Positions 34,450 to 43,306 of a DNA stretch of 64,000 bases are shown here, piece after piece. A program made the translations under genes and the position numbers. Where the stretch lies: the NCBI GenBank assembly GCA_038881895.1, contig JAVZOV010000001.1, forward strand, positions 496,001 to 560,000. The letters are read 5' to 3'. Every line of letters begins with the position of its first letter. The first letter of the stretch is position 1. The stretch is from Thermoprotei archaeon (lineage in GTDB: Archaea; Thermoproteota; Thermoprotei; Gearchaeales; WAQG01). A model generated the notes under the pieces. That model made no database searches, had not been told where the DNA came from, and saw only the letters and a list, made by a program, of their open reading frames with translations.

Positions 34450-35430
34450 GTGAGAGTTTTTATCACTGGTGCTGGTGGGTTTGTTGGTATAAATGTAGCT
34501 GAAGAACTTATGAATAATGGCTATGATGTAAGAGGTTTGGTTCATAGTAAGAATGAAGATATTTTAAAACACATGGGAGTAAAAACTGTAAGGGGAGATT
34601 TGCTTCAACCAGAAAGTTTTATGGAGAGCATGCGTAACGTTGATGCTGTAATACATTTAGCATCTCCTCATCCATATAAATATAGTATAGAGTATAGGAG
34701 AGAGAATCATGTTAATGCTACTAGGAATCTTTTAGAAGTTATGATGAAAAATAACGTGAAACGCATTATTTTTTCGAGCGTCGCAGAGGTAATGGGTGAT
34801 TCTAACAAATTACCTTTTACAGAAAATATGGAAGAGAGGCCAATAATGTTGCACGCTAAGTTTAAACTAGAAACCGAGAGGTTGATAGGAAGTTATGGAG
34901 AATTAAGATATACAATTCTTAGAATGGTTACAATTTATGGTCCTTGGCAGATTAATGATGGCTTTTACATTTTGATAAAAGGAATAGCTAATAGTGAATA
35001 TTGGACAAAGTTTTACATAGGTAATGGAGAGAAATTAACCCAACTTGTATATGTTAAGGATGTTGCTAAGGCAATTAAGCTAGTTCTTGAAAAAGAAGTA
35101 TCGCTAAACAAAAAGTATTTTATTGCTGAAGAAAAACCGTATACTTACAAGGAACTATATACCATTATTTGTGAAAAGTTTGGTAAGAAATCACCCTCTC
35201 ACGGTGTTCCTGTAACGTTAGCAAAATTAGGGGTAAGGGTTTTAAGCATCGTGAATAAGATAACTGGAGAATATTCACCATTCTTTAACAGTGAGGTCAT
35301 AGAGATTATGTCAAAGGATAGATATTATAGTATAGAGAAGGCTAAAAAAGAACTTGGTTTCGAATCAACACCGTTTTCTGAGGGCCTAGAAAAAACTATT
35401 TCATGGTACAGAGAAAGAAATTTAATCTAG
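34450..35430 (+). CDS. NAD-dependent epimerase/dehydratase (extended SDR)
   Basis: The 326-residue protein has the SDR glycine motif FITGAGGFVGINVAEEL at the very N-terminus, D-to-DVRGLVHS for cofactor preference, AVIHLASPHPY, and IIFSSVAEVMG with the catalytic Ser. The usual Y-x-x-x-K is not clear: MLHAKFKLETE occupies the place where YxxSK is expected, with Tyr replaced by His or Ala. This points to an atypical or non-epimerase SDR. The start is a GTG at 34450, fixed by the glycine motif. The C-terminus (SIEKAKKELGFESTPFSEGLEKT) is typical. The substrate is unknown, perhaps a nucleotide sugar or sterol-like compound. Confidence 0.8.
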   Translation: MRVFITGAGGFVGINVAEELMNNGYDVRGLVHSKNEDILKHMGVKTVRGDLLQPESFMESMRNVDAVIHLASPHPYKYSIEYRRENHVNATRNLLEVMMKNNVKRIIFSSVAEVMGDSNKLPFTENMEERPIMLHAKFKLETERLIGSYGELRYTILRMVTIYGPWQINDGFYILIKGIANSEYWTKFYIGNGEKLTQLVYVKDVAKAIKLVLEKEVSLNKKYFIAEEKPYTYKELYTIICEKFGKKSPSHGVPVTLAKLGVRVLSIVNKITGEYSPFFNSEVIEIMSKDRYYSIEKAKKELGFESTPFSEGLEKTISWYRERNLI

Positions 35431-35449
35431 CTCTTAACGACACGATTGG

Positions 35450-37036
35450 TTAAGGAGAAAATTGTGAGAACACAGCATTTCCAGAGACTACAGTCATTAA
35501 TGTTTTTATTGAACGCAATTCTTCTATTTCCACCTCCAATGGATCCTTATCAATAACTATGAAATCTGCATACTTTCCTTTCTGCAGTGTGCCTGTATTT
35601 TCATCTTCAAATAATAAATATGCTGAGCCTGCAGTGTAATAATGAAGTGCCTCACTAACCGAGAATTTTTCTTTCATAGTATATTTATAAAGATCTACGT
35701 TTTTTCCACCTCTTGTTACTGCTGCATAAACAGTTTCCCATGGATTCAACGGTTCAACGGGACTATCTGTTGAAAAACCAATATTGATTTTGGATTTAAC
35801 CATTGATTTAAACGGATATACCCATGGAGCTCTTTTCTCTCCTACCCTTTTAACAGCCCACCAATCACTCATGATAAAGTGAGGTTGTACTGCAGCAGAT
35901 ACACCAAGCTTGCTCATTTTCTCAATTTGATCAGATCTAATTACTGACGCATGTTCAATTCTATGTCTATATTTTGCTAAATTATTCCCAAGATGGCTGT
36001 AAGCGTTTAATACTTTATCAATAGCTTTATCACCAATAGCATGAATAGCCAGTTGCAATCCTCCATCGTGAGCTTTTCTCACTAGGTTTATTAATTCCTC
36101 TTCTTCGATTGTTGGTATTCCTGAAGTTTTTGAATCATCATTATAAGGTTCTGTGAGCCATGCTGTACGTGCGCCAAGAGAACCATCCGTAAAAAGCTTT
36201 ATACCCATGATTTGTAAGTATTCGTCGCCAAAGCTCCTCCTAATACCCAATGATAATAACGAATCTAAAGCTGAAGCATTCATGTAAACCCTAACTCTCG
36301 CAGGCAAACCCTCCATCATTTTTAGGATCTGTAGAATGTTAAACGTTTCGGGACTACATGAAACAAAACCATTCATGGTTACACCTAATGACGCAGCATA
36401 AAATAAGGCATCTCGCAACATTTTTAATTTCTCGTCAAAATTATATACTAATCGATTCCTGAAAAAATCAACTGCGTCTTCGACAACCACACCAGTAAGA
36501 GTTTTATTTTCATTTTTAAGAAAATACGCAGATTCAGGTATTTTTTCAAGTAAACCTGTTACCTCAAGAGCTTTTGTATTTACAACGGCAGCATGTCCAC
36601 AGATTCTTTCAAGAAAAACAGGTTTATCAGAAATTACTTCATCAAGATCCCAATGATTAGGCCATCTTTTTTCTATAAATAATTCCTGATCCCAACCTCT
36701 TCCTATTATCCACGTAAAGTCCTTATGTCCCTCATAATATTTTCTCAAACGTTCTTTAAGTCCACTTATAGAATCAACACCACGTAGATCAAGAGTATTA
36801 AGAGAAAGACCCAAACTGTCGAGGTGTACATGAGAATCAACAAAACCAGGGATAACAGTTTTGCCCTCCAGATCGATAATACGTCCATTAAACAGTACAA
36901 CTAACCGTTTAGCCTTATTAGAATTACCGGCATAAATTATACGCCCATTATAGGACACAAGAGCAGAAACCACCCTTAAAGGCTTAAATGAAACATAAAT
37001 ATTTCCATTAATAAAACCCTTAACATTAAAATTCAT
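35450..37036 (-). CDS. YtcJ-like metal-dependent amidohydrolase
   Basis: A 528-residue amidohydrolase of the YtcJ/N-substituted formamide deformylase type. It has VIPGFVDSHVHLDSLG with the first H-x-H, IIGRGWDQELF, VFLERICGHAAVVNTKAL, GIKLFTDGSLGARTA, LAIHAIGDKAIDKVL, RHRIEHASVI and the C-terminal metal Asp in GFSTDSPVEPLNPW. All metal ligands of the fold are visible. GGTGG just before the ATG at 37036 fixes the start six codons into the open frame. It hydrolyses an amide or cyclic amide; the substrate is not readable. Downstream of saccharopine dehydrogenase-like gene by 66 bases, perhaps co-transcribed. Confidence 0.85.
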   Translation of the reverse strand: MNFNVKGFINGNIYVSFKPLRVVSALVSYNGRIIYAGNSNKAKRLVVLFNGRIIDLEGKTVIPGFVDSHVHLDSLGLSLNTLDLRGVDSISGLKERLRKYYEGHKDFTWIIGRGWDQELFIEKRWPNHWDLDEVISDKPVFLERICGHAAVVNTKALEVTGLLEKIPESAYFLKNENKTLTGVVVEDAVDFFRNRLVYNFDEKLKMLRDALFYAASLGVTMNGFVSCSPETFNILQILKMMEGLPARVRVYMNASALDSLLSLGIRRSFGDEYLQIMGIKLFTDGSLGARTAWLTEPYNDDSKTSGIPTIEEEELINLVRKAHDGGLQLAIHAIGDKAIDKVLNAYSHLGNNLAKYRHRIEHASVIRSDQIEKMSKLGVSAAVQPHFIMSDWWAVKRVGEKRAPWVYPFKSMVKSKINIGFSTDSPVEPLNPWETVYAAVTRGGKNVDLYKYTMKEKFSVSEALHYYTAGSAYLLFEDENTGTLQKGKYADFIVIDKDPLEVEIEELRSIKTLMTVVSGNAVFSQFSP

Positions 37037-37102
37037 AAAACCACCACACATCAAAATATAATAAAAAATAAAAATATAAATATTTTAAGTTAAAACAAAA
37101 TT

Positions 37103-38290
37103 CTATAGAGTCCCATACTGCACTTCTGAATACTCAATAGTAAACACTTTCTTTATTCCGTTAAGAAGTTTACTAACATCAACGACTCCTGCCTCAGGAG
37201 GATACACACCACTCTTAAACCCTTGAGAAGAAGCAAGCTCCAATGCAGCAAGAGCAGCAGGTAAAGCAGTAGCCTGACTGGCCTCTCTACAGGCAACACC
37301 ATACTTAATTATATGTGCACTACCATTCTTAATGCCCTTTACCATAACGCCTAAGCCCACACCAGTTAAGGCATATTCACCAAGCCTCTCATAGAGCGAT
37401 GAAATCGTCCTCTCTATTTCCTCTGGCGGTGTGAGTTCAGGTAATGCTAAAGTTATAGCTATGGCAACATCACGAGCAACATAAGCCTGCTCTTTAATAC
37501 TCATCATCTTCAAACTTGTAAGCCCTAACATGGAAAAAGCTTTAGCAATATCATTAAGATCAGACGGCCAAACACCACCCTTATTATATACACTCCTAAC
37601 TTTAATATAATGCGGAATTGTAATCGGCTCAGGATGACCAGCATGCGCAACCTCCCATACACCTATAGGCTGCGGGAATTCATAACGTTCAGGCTCAGAA
37701 AGAGCCTTTATATCAACCCAAGCCCCATCCTTATATGTTTTAATCATACCAGTTATAGCATGAAAATAATGATCTATGATCGCAGGTCCCATCGTTGGAT
37801 CTATAGCAGTCCAAACCCAATAAGTTCCAATCTCATGCACTTCATCAAATTTTTCAGAACCATACTTAGCAAGAAGATTAGTAATACCAGGTGTAGCACC
37901 CAGACCAATAATAGCTGTAACATTTCTTTTTTGAGCCTCTTCGTGTAATTTAAGAGCCTCAAGAGTAGCATCATAATCATCATTAATATCAACAAAATTA
38001 ACACCAGCACGTATGGCTGCCCTTAGAATAGGTACTCCAAATCTGTAAAAAGGCCCGATAGCATTAATCGCAGCATCATAACCCTTTAACATACTGACAA
38101 CTAAATCCTCAACAGACGCATCAACATCAACAACGTTAATGCTCCCACCAACATCCTTAGCAACATCATTAGCCTTCTCAACATTCTTATCAGCAATAGT
38201 TATCTCAACACTAGAGTTAAGTTCACGAAGCTCCTTAACAATCCTCGAACCTATGTGACCGGCTCCACCTAAAACAATTATTTTAGACAT
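37103..38290 (-). CDS. Saccharopine dehydrogenase-like oxidoreductase
   Basis: A 395-residue protein with the Rossmann start MSKIIVLGGAGHIGSRIVKEL and the family segment AINAIGPFYRFGVPILRAAIRAGVNFVDINDD. The second domain is rich in beta strands and ends near VFTIEYSEVQYG. It likely oxidises or reduces an amino-acid-derived imine/secondary amine (saccharopine, carboxynorspermidine or similar); the length is normal for the short archaeal form. The ATG at 38290 precedes the glycine motif directly and was chosen over a frame opening at 38335. It precedes the amidohydrolase on the same strand. Confidence 0.8.
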   Translation of the reverse strand: MSKIIVLGGAGHIGSRIVKELRELNSSVEITIADKNVEKANDVAKDVGGSINVVDVDASVEDLVVSMLKGYDAAINAIGPFYRFGVPILRAAIRAGVNFVDINDDYDATLEALKLHEEAQKRNVTAIIGLGATPGITNLLAKYGSEKFDEVHEIGTYWVWTAIDPTMGPAIIDHYFHAITGMIKTYKDGAWVDIKALSEPERYEFPQPIGVWEVAHAGHPEPITIPHYIKVRSVYNKGGVWPSDLNDIAKAFSMLGLTSLKMMSIKEQAYVARDVAIAITLALPELTPPEEIERTISSLYERLGEYALTGVGLGVMVKGIKNGSAHIIKYGVACREASQATALPAALAALELASSQGFKSGVYPPEAGVVDVSKLLNGIKKVFTIEYSEVQYGTL

Positions 38291-38364
38291 AAGAAAAAAT
38301 AGCATTAAGTATTTATAAATATTCCGATCGTGCATCCTATCATTTCTAACAATTTTTTATCGAA

Positions 38365-39708
38365 TTATTTTTGCATCAGTTTAGTTTTTTTCCTTTTATG
38401 CAGTTCTTCTAACTCCAACTTAATTCGTTGCAAATACTGGCCATCTAACGGATATTCTTTTACAAAAATTAAAGACAAAAACAATATTACAAAGGGTATT
38501 ATAGACATTAACGCTCTTATTCCAAATTCTACAATTCCAGGTTGCGGTATTATGTCAGGAATGTATCCTGTGATGGACAAAACAAAACCAATGATTATTG
38601 CTTGAAGAACTATCGATATCCTAATAAAGAAAGCATTAATTCCAAAATACATACCTTCCCTTCTGACACCAGTCTTCACTTCGTCCTCATCTATTACATC
38701 AGAAATAACTACATCCGGAAGTAATAATGATCCAGAAAGCCCCGCACCAATTAATACCGCCACGACGATACCACTAACAAAATCAAAAGCAAAAAGAGCC
38801 GGTAACAACATAATACCAAAATAACCAATGGATAACATGTAAGCTCTTTTTGCTCCATATTTTACTGTTATTTTACGCCAAACATACAACATTGGTATGG
38901 CAGATAGAAATGCAGTTAGAAAGAATAGTGATGTTTCAAAAGCTCCAACTTTAAGCACATACTTTGTATAAAAAGGTGCTGTCGCGGCCAAGAGCAAATA
39001 TGCAAGTTCTATTCCCACGTTACCAGAAATATAAGTCATAAAGGACTTATTATGAAAAGTTGCAATTAAAGCATCTTTTATATTAAGCGGTTTATCAAAC
39101 TTAAACTCCTCTTTTTCATAAACTCCAAACAATGAAATATACATAGTTATAGCAGTAATCACAGCGATAAATACGCCCATCCATACCCAACCCAAAGTAC
39201 TATAAATCAGTGGTGGCGCAGCAATTCCGAATATTAATCCAACAACTCCAAATAACTGTCTATAAGCTGATACCTCAGCACGCTCACTCAACTCAGAAAA
39301 CATTTCAGGAAACAAGCTAGTCCAATTCAGGATCACAAAAGTATACACAGTGTCAAAAAGATTGATAACAAAAGTATAATACATAAAAAGCAGTATCATA
39401 TCTCTACTAGCAGGCGGAGTCCAAATAATTATAAACGACAAAGCCATCGGTATAAATCCAAACAAAATGTAAGGTTTTCTTCTACCCCACCTTGTCCTAT
39501 ACCTATCAGATAAATACCCTGCCAAAGGATCATTTACCGCATTCCAAACACCATACACCATCATCCCAATACTGGCAAGAGCAACAACAAGCCTCACCAC
39601 ATCAACATAGAAAAAATAAAAGTATGTAGAAAACGCTTGATAAGAAATAGCAGAACCCAAAGCACCTAAACTATACGCAATTTTGTATAACCTCTTCATT
39701 ATATTCAA
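38365..39708 (-). CDS. GPH-type sugar:cation symporter (MFS)
   Basis: The 447 residues form about twelve helices and follow the glycoside-pentoside-hexuronide family. Motifs are YGVWNAVNDPLAGYLSDRYRTRWGRRKPYILFGFIP (the D-P-x-x-G-x-x-S-D-R-T-R-T-R-W-G-R-R signature), RAEVSAYRQLFGVVGLIFG and a C-terminal DVISDVIDEDEVKTGVRREGMYFG. Such proteins import sugars or glycosides with H+ or Na+, but close relatives in archaea may carry other compounds. The start may be 39708 or the ATG at 39699. It stands alone, followed by the saccharopine dehydrogenase-like gene 75 bases on. Confidence 0.85.
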   Translation of the reverse strand: MNIMKRLYKIAYSLGALGSAISYQAFSTYFYFFYVDVVRLVVALASIGMMVYGVWNAVNDPLAGYLSDRYRTRWGRRKPYILFGFIPMALSFIIIWTPPASRDMILLFMYYTFVINLFDTVYTFVILNWTSLFPEMFSELSERAEVSAYRQLFGVVGLIFGIAAPPLIYSTLGWVWMGVFIAVITAITMYISLFGVYEKEEFKFDKPLNIKDALIATFHNKSFMTYISGNVGIELAYLLLAATAPFYTKYVLKVGAFETSLFFLTAFLSAIPMLYVWRKITVKYGAKRAYMLSIGYFGIMLLPALFAFDFVSGIVVAVLIGAGLSGSLLLPDVVISDVIDEDEVKTGVRREGMYFGINAFFIRISIVLQAIIIGFVLSITGYIPDIIPQPGIVEFGIRALMSIIPFVILFLSLIFVKEYPLDGQYLQRIKLELEELHKRKKTKLMQK

Positions 39709-39842
39709 GAAAATAACTTCATCACAACAATATAAAGCTTATCCCTACACATGAAAGAAAAACTACACGAAAGAGCGGCAGCGCTACACTATTTAAATTT
39801 TAAAAATACACACTGAATGTTAGTTTTAAACACTCCGATTTT

Positions 39843-40187
39843 TCAAATACTTTGCATCTTAATTAAGAATTTACTCTGCTTCCCGCTTGCATCCTGCTTG
39901 CATCTATACTCTACAGTATAGTTGAGTATAGTTGAAGTATAATCCACGGCATAGTGCAGATCCGCGGCAAGCATGCCTTCATCGCCATAAATATCCCTTA
40001 AGAGAGAGCGAACAACGTTCATAGCAAACACCCTATCATCGTCATGCTTCAGACCATAGAGGTTCTGTAAACCGCGCTCACTAAACCACTTGTCCGGATC
40101 ATCAATCAAGAGGTTTGCATCCCTTAATGCAGACATATTTATGCCCATAAGAGCACCAATCTCTTCATGATACCTATGACTCGGCAT
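39843..40187 (-). CDS. Hypothetical protein in a small foreign-looking island
   Basis: I do not recognise it with certainty. From the ATG at 40187 it has 114 residues with a convincing globular core (SHRYHEEIGALMGI, NLLIDDPDKWF, VVRSLLRDIYGDEGMLAADLHYAVDY). It is richer in G+C than its neighbours. The 3' end carries two short tandem duplications: GCTTGCATCCT/GCTTGCATCTA at about 39887-39908 and AGTATAGTTG repeated at about 39916-39936. The C-terminal 35 residues may therefore be frameshifted relative to the original protein. Proteins of this look occur in archaeal integrated elements, but that is recall, not evidence here. Confidence 0.55.
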   Translation of the reverse strand: MPSHRYHEEIGALMGINMSALRDANLLIDDPDKWFSERGLQNLYGLKHDDDRVFAMNVVRSLLRDIYGDEGMLAADLHYAVDYTSTILNYTVEYRCKQDASGKQSKFLIKMQSI

Positions 40188-40442
40188 TAAAACAACCCTC
40201 AACAATAATTAGAAATTACTTATCCATTTTAATTTTGCTGCGCGCGGGTTCTGTTAACTTTTAGGGACTTGGATGGTTAAGCTCCTTTCCTGTTAACTGC
40301 AATTAACATAAGGATAGCACATTATGATGATGTTTCTTCTGCTTTTATGCGTAAGTGCTAACACTTCGCTTTTCATGGTTCGGCTTATTTACAGACTTAT
40401 AAAGGCAAAGGTTAATAAGTGTTTCCATAAATTATTAAGTGA

Positions 40443-40769
40443 GTGTCGTTTGTGCTCACCGAGTTGAAGGAGAAGTATAGGAAGGAGAGGGGTGAGGTCG
40501 AAGCTAAGCGTGGTGAGAGGATGATAGAGCTCAGGGTCGCCTTCTTCACAAATGAGATAGCCAGCGAAAAGGGGAAGGTTGTCCCAAGGGTGTGCTGGAG
40601 CGTTGGAACCGTGCACCTATTAGCCAATGCAAGTCACGGGTTGAAGTCCTCTAAATCATACTTCTTCAACGAGCTGAGTGAGCTCTTCCCAACTATAGAG
40701 AAGCTATTAGCCGAAAATGGGGTCAAGGTCTTACACTACCGCGGTAGGACCAGGAGCTTGCACCATTGA
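40443..40769 (+). CDS. Hypothetical protein, 108 residues, island gene
   Basis: I do not recognise the family. The protein begins with a very charged helix (LTELKEKYRKERGEVEAKRGERM), followed by a beta-rich core IELRVAFFTNEIASEKGKVVPRVCWSVGTVHLLANASHGLKSSKSYFFNELSELFPTIEKLL and VKVLHYRG. Its G+C and codon use resemble 39843-40187 and differ from the AT-rich surroundings, suggesting joint transfer. The start is a GTG at 40443; a GTG at 40452 would remove three residues. The segment N-A-S-H-G-L-K-x-S-K-x-Y-F-F-N-x-L-S-E-L looks like a conserved family signature. It is divergent from its island partner, 255 bases away. Confidence 0.6.
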   Translation: MSFVLTELKEKYRKERGEVEAKRGERMIELRVAFFTNEIASEKGKVVPRVCWSVGTVHLLANASHGLKSSKSYFFNELSELFPTIEKLLAENGVKVLHYRGRTRSLHH

Positions 40770-41017
40770 GGTTTTAATTGAAGAAAAAGACAAGTGCAAA
40801 AGCCCCTCGCATTATCCACCATTTTTTATTTGACAGGGGCCGTTAATAGTAAAGCCGTTTAAGCTTAGATTTATCATGAGCTTAAATTGAATGAGCTTTA
40901 GATGTACCCTCGCTGCTGTTCCATACACAGAATACCTCTAGAAGCACATAGATAGCATACCTTTTTTCCTTTTTTATGCAAGTTTAAGGTTTGAATTTCC
41001 CATTTTAATACAGAATT

Positions 41018-42166
41018 TCATAAATTGTTTTCCACTTCATCAAAGAATTCTTTAATCCTGCGCGCACCCTCTTTTACATTTTTCATAGAAGTAGCAAATG
41101 AAATTCTGAAATGATATTCCCCGTTTTTACCGAATGCAGATCCAGGAACAATAAGAACTTTCTTTTTCTTAAGCATCATACTTGCTATACTTTGGGAATC
41201 CATATCAACTTCATACCTAGGAAACAGATAAAAAGTACCTGCAGGCTTAATTATTTTTAAATTTCTTACACCACTGAGCTCACTCAAGAGAAAATCTCTT
41301 CTCTCTTTATACTCCTTTACATATTTGGAATAAACTTCAGCACCTAATTCTAATGCCTTAATAGCGGCTCTCTGAATAAAGACAGGAAGGCACGTTAAAG
41401 TATGTTGAACAAATTTCTCCATCCTCTTTATTAAATCCTCAGACGCTACAGCATAACCAATTCTCCAACCAGTCATAGCAAAAGCTTTAGAAAAACCGTT
41501 CACAAGTATAACACGGTTCAGATCGTAAGACGCTGGAGAAACATGTTCGCCCTCATATATTAACTTCTCATAAATCTCATCACTAATTATGTGCAAACCA
41601 TGATCCTTAGCAATATCAACTAATGCCTTGACACTATCCTTAGAAAAAACAGCACCTGTAGGATTATTAGGAGTGTTAACGATAATGACCTTGCTTCTTG
41701 AAGATATCTTCGATTTCAAATCCTCAATATCTAATGAAAAATCATCACGAAAATTAAAAAAGACAACTCTTCCACCGACAAGTTTCACTTGAGCCTCATA
41801 GCTAACCCAATAAGGATCATGAATTAAAACCTCATCGCCCCTATCCACAACGCTCATTAAAGCAGCATATATGGCAAATTTCGCAGGCAAAACGATCACG
41901 TTCTCAGGACCAACAGAGATATTATTCTCTTCACGAATCTTCCTAGCAATACATTCCCTCAACTCATACAAACCTAACGAACTAGTGTAATGAGTCTCAC
42001 CCCTCAACATAGATTCATAAGCTTTATCAACGATCCTTTTGTCAGTATCAAAATCAGGTTCACCAGCAGCAAAAGAAATAACATCCTCACCCTTTCGCTT
42101 CAACTCCAAAGCCAAGTTATTTAAACTAACAGTGGCTGCAGGCTCAATACCATCCAAAATGCTCAT
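41018..42166 (-). CDS. Class I/II pyridoxal-phosphate aminotransferase (AspC-like)
   Basis: A 382-residue fold-type I aminotransferase. It has SFAAGEPDFDT, TSSLGLYELRECIARK, NTPNNPTGAVF, ISDEIYEKLIYEG, the PLP-lysine motif NGFSKAFAMTGWRIGYA, and the C-terminal YHFRISFATS with the carboxylate-binding Arg. These are the marks of archaeal aspartate or broad aromatic/aspartate aminotransferases of the Igamma group. It transfers the amino group to 2-oxoglutarate. It is monocistronic; aspartate racemase lies about 400 bases away in the opposite direction, hinting at an aspartate-centred pairing. Confidence 0.9.
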   Translation of the reverse strand: MSILDGIEPAATVSLNNLALELKRKGEDVISFAAGEPDFDTDKRIVDKAYESMLRGETHYTSSLGLYELRECIARKIREENNISVGPENVIVLPAKFAIYAALMSVVDRGDEVLIHDPYWVSYEAQVKLVGGRVVFFNFRDDFSLDIEDLKSKISSRSKVIIVNTPNNPTGAVFSKDSVKALVDIAKDHGLHIISDEIYEKLIYEGEHVSPASYDLNRVILVNGFSKAFAMTGWRIGYAVASEDLIKRMEKFVQHTLTCLPVFIQRAAIKALELGAEVYSKYVKEYKERRDFLLSELSGVRNLKIIKPAGTFYLFPRYEVDMDSQSIASMMLKKKKVLIVPGSAFGKNGEYHFRISFATSMKNVKEGARRIKEFFDEVENNL

Positions 42167-42562
42167 AAAAAATCAGGTGCAAACAATTATTTATATTTAA
42201 CCAAATCATTAACAATACCACATTCATTTAAATCTGGTCACCTTCCTGCACTTATAGTGAAGAATTCTCTTCAAGAGTTCTTGGTGTATTGCCCTATCAG
42301 GAGTATTTCCCAGTCTTGGTTCCTCTCAGGGATGATGAACTTAGGAACACGTACAGCTAGCTTATGTCGTTTAAGAAGACAATATTTCCCATGAAAATCT
42401 AAACCAAACATAGTAAGCTTTAACCTATCCTTAAAAGATGAGACCTACTGTTGTCATGATAGTTTTACTCTAACTCCACGCTAAGATGTATCCACTAAAT
42501 CTCATTGGTTCGCTCCTAAGCAGAACAGATAATCATAAATATTGCTAGGATATTAAAAAAAT
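42167..42562. other. Divergent region between aminotransferase and aspartate racemase
   Basis: The gap must hold both promoters. TTTATATTTAACC at 42191-42203 is a TATA-like stretch facing the aminotransferase. The middle contains a 46-codon minus-strand frame listed separately. I see nothing else that can be named. Confidence 0.35.
42271..42411 (-). pseudogene. 46-residue gene remnant or small protein
   Basis: From the ATG at 42411 the frame reads MFGLDFHGKYCLLKR, then HKLAVRVPKFIIPERNQDW and EILLIGQYTKNS before a TGA. The text is protein-like (W, P, aromatic residues in a strand-rich pattern), stays open about ten codons further upstream, and stops abruptly. After the stop, other frames continue briefly in similar composition. 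It looks like a piece of a larger decayed gene, but a real small protein is possible. I do not recognise a family. Confidence 0.35.
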
Positions 42563-43291
42563 ATGAACAAAAGAATATTAGGAGTATTAGGAGGAATGGG
42601 ACCAGAGGCATCAGCGTACTTCTATACACTCATAACAAAACTTACAAAAGCTAAAAAAGATCAAGATCATATAAGCATGATAATATACAGCGAACCAACA
42701 ATACCAGACAGAACAAAAGCATTCCTAAACAAAGGACCGTCACCGGTCCCAGCAATGATAAAAGCAATAAAATTCTTAGAACAAAACGGAGCACACATAA
42801 TAGCAATACCATGCAACAGTGCGCACTACTGGATTAATGAACTAAAGAATAACACAAACGCACGAATAATAGACATGATAGAAGAATTCTCAAAAGACGT
42901 AAAACAACTCAACTACAAAAAGCTTGGACTAATAGCAACCACAACAATAGTACAATCAAAACTATATGAAAAATACCTACAACAATACAACATACAAATA
43001 ATACTACCACAAAACCAAGAACAAATCATGCAAGCAATCTATCAAATAAAAGCAGGAAAAATAAAGAGAGCAAGAAAAACACTCAAAAAAGCAGCAAAAG
43101 AACTAGAACAAAAAGGAACACAAGCAATCATAGCAGGATGCACAGAAATACCACTGGCACTAAAACCAAAAGACACAAAAATACCACTATTAGACCCAAT
43201 GATAAGCCTAGCCAAAAAATCCATCATAGAAACAAAAGGACCACAAGCACTAAACCAAGAAACATATAAAAAACTATGGCCAACAAAATAA
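42563..43291 (+). CDS. Aspartate racemase
   Basis: A 242-residue cofactor-independent racemase. It has ILGVLGGMGPEASAYFYTLI at the N-terminus, the first catalytic Cys in IAIPCNSAHYW and the second in IIAGCTEIPLAL. Both belong to the two-base mechanism that interconverts L- and D-aspartate or a close relative. The length is normal. The coding strand is strikingly A-rich (ATA, ACA, AAA, CAA dominate), more so than most neighbours; the DNA glycosylase-like gene at 44878 shares this bias. It is convergent with the regulator at 43307, with 15 bases between stops. Confidence 0.9.
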   Translation: MNKRILGVLGGMGPEASAYFYTLITKLTKAKKDQDHISMIIYSEPTIPDRTKAFLNKGPSPVPAMIKAIKFLEQNGAHIIAIPCNSAHYWINELKNNTNARIIDMIEEFSKDVKQLNYKKLGLIATTTIVQSKLYEKYLQQYNIQIILPQNQEQIMQAIYQIKAGKIKRARKTLKKAAKELEQKGTQAIIAGCTEIPLALKPKDTKIPLLDPMISLAKKSIIETKGPQALNQETYKKLWPTK

Positions 43292-43306
43292 ATAAAAAAT
43301 AAAAAA

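Noticed and set aside
34345-34545. 66-codon minus-strand frame
   Set aside because: It is antisense to the epimerase start and to the solo IS607 end; no protein character.
40389-40627. Two overlapping minus-strand frames of 71-75 codons
   Set aside because: They are antisense to the better-supported 108-residue island gene.
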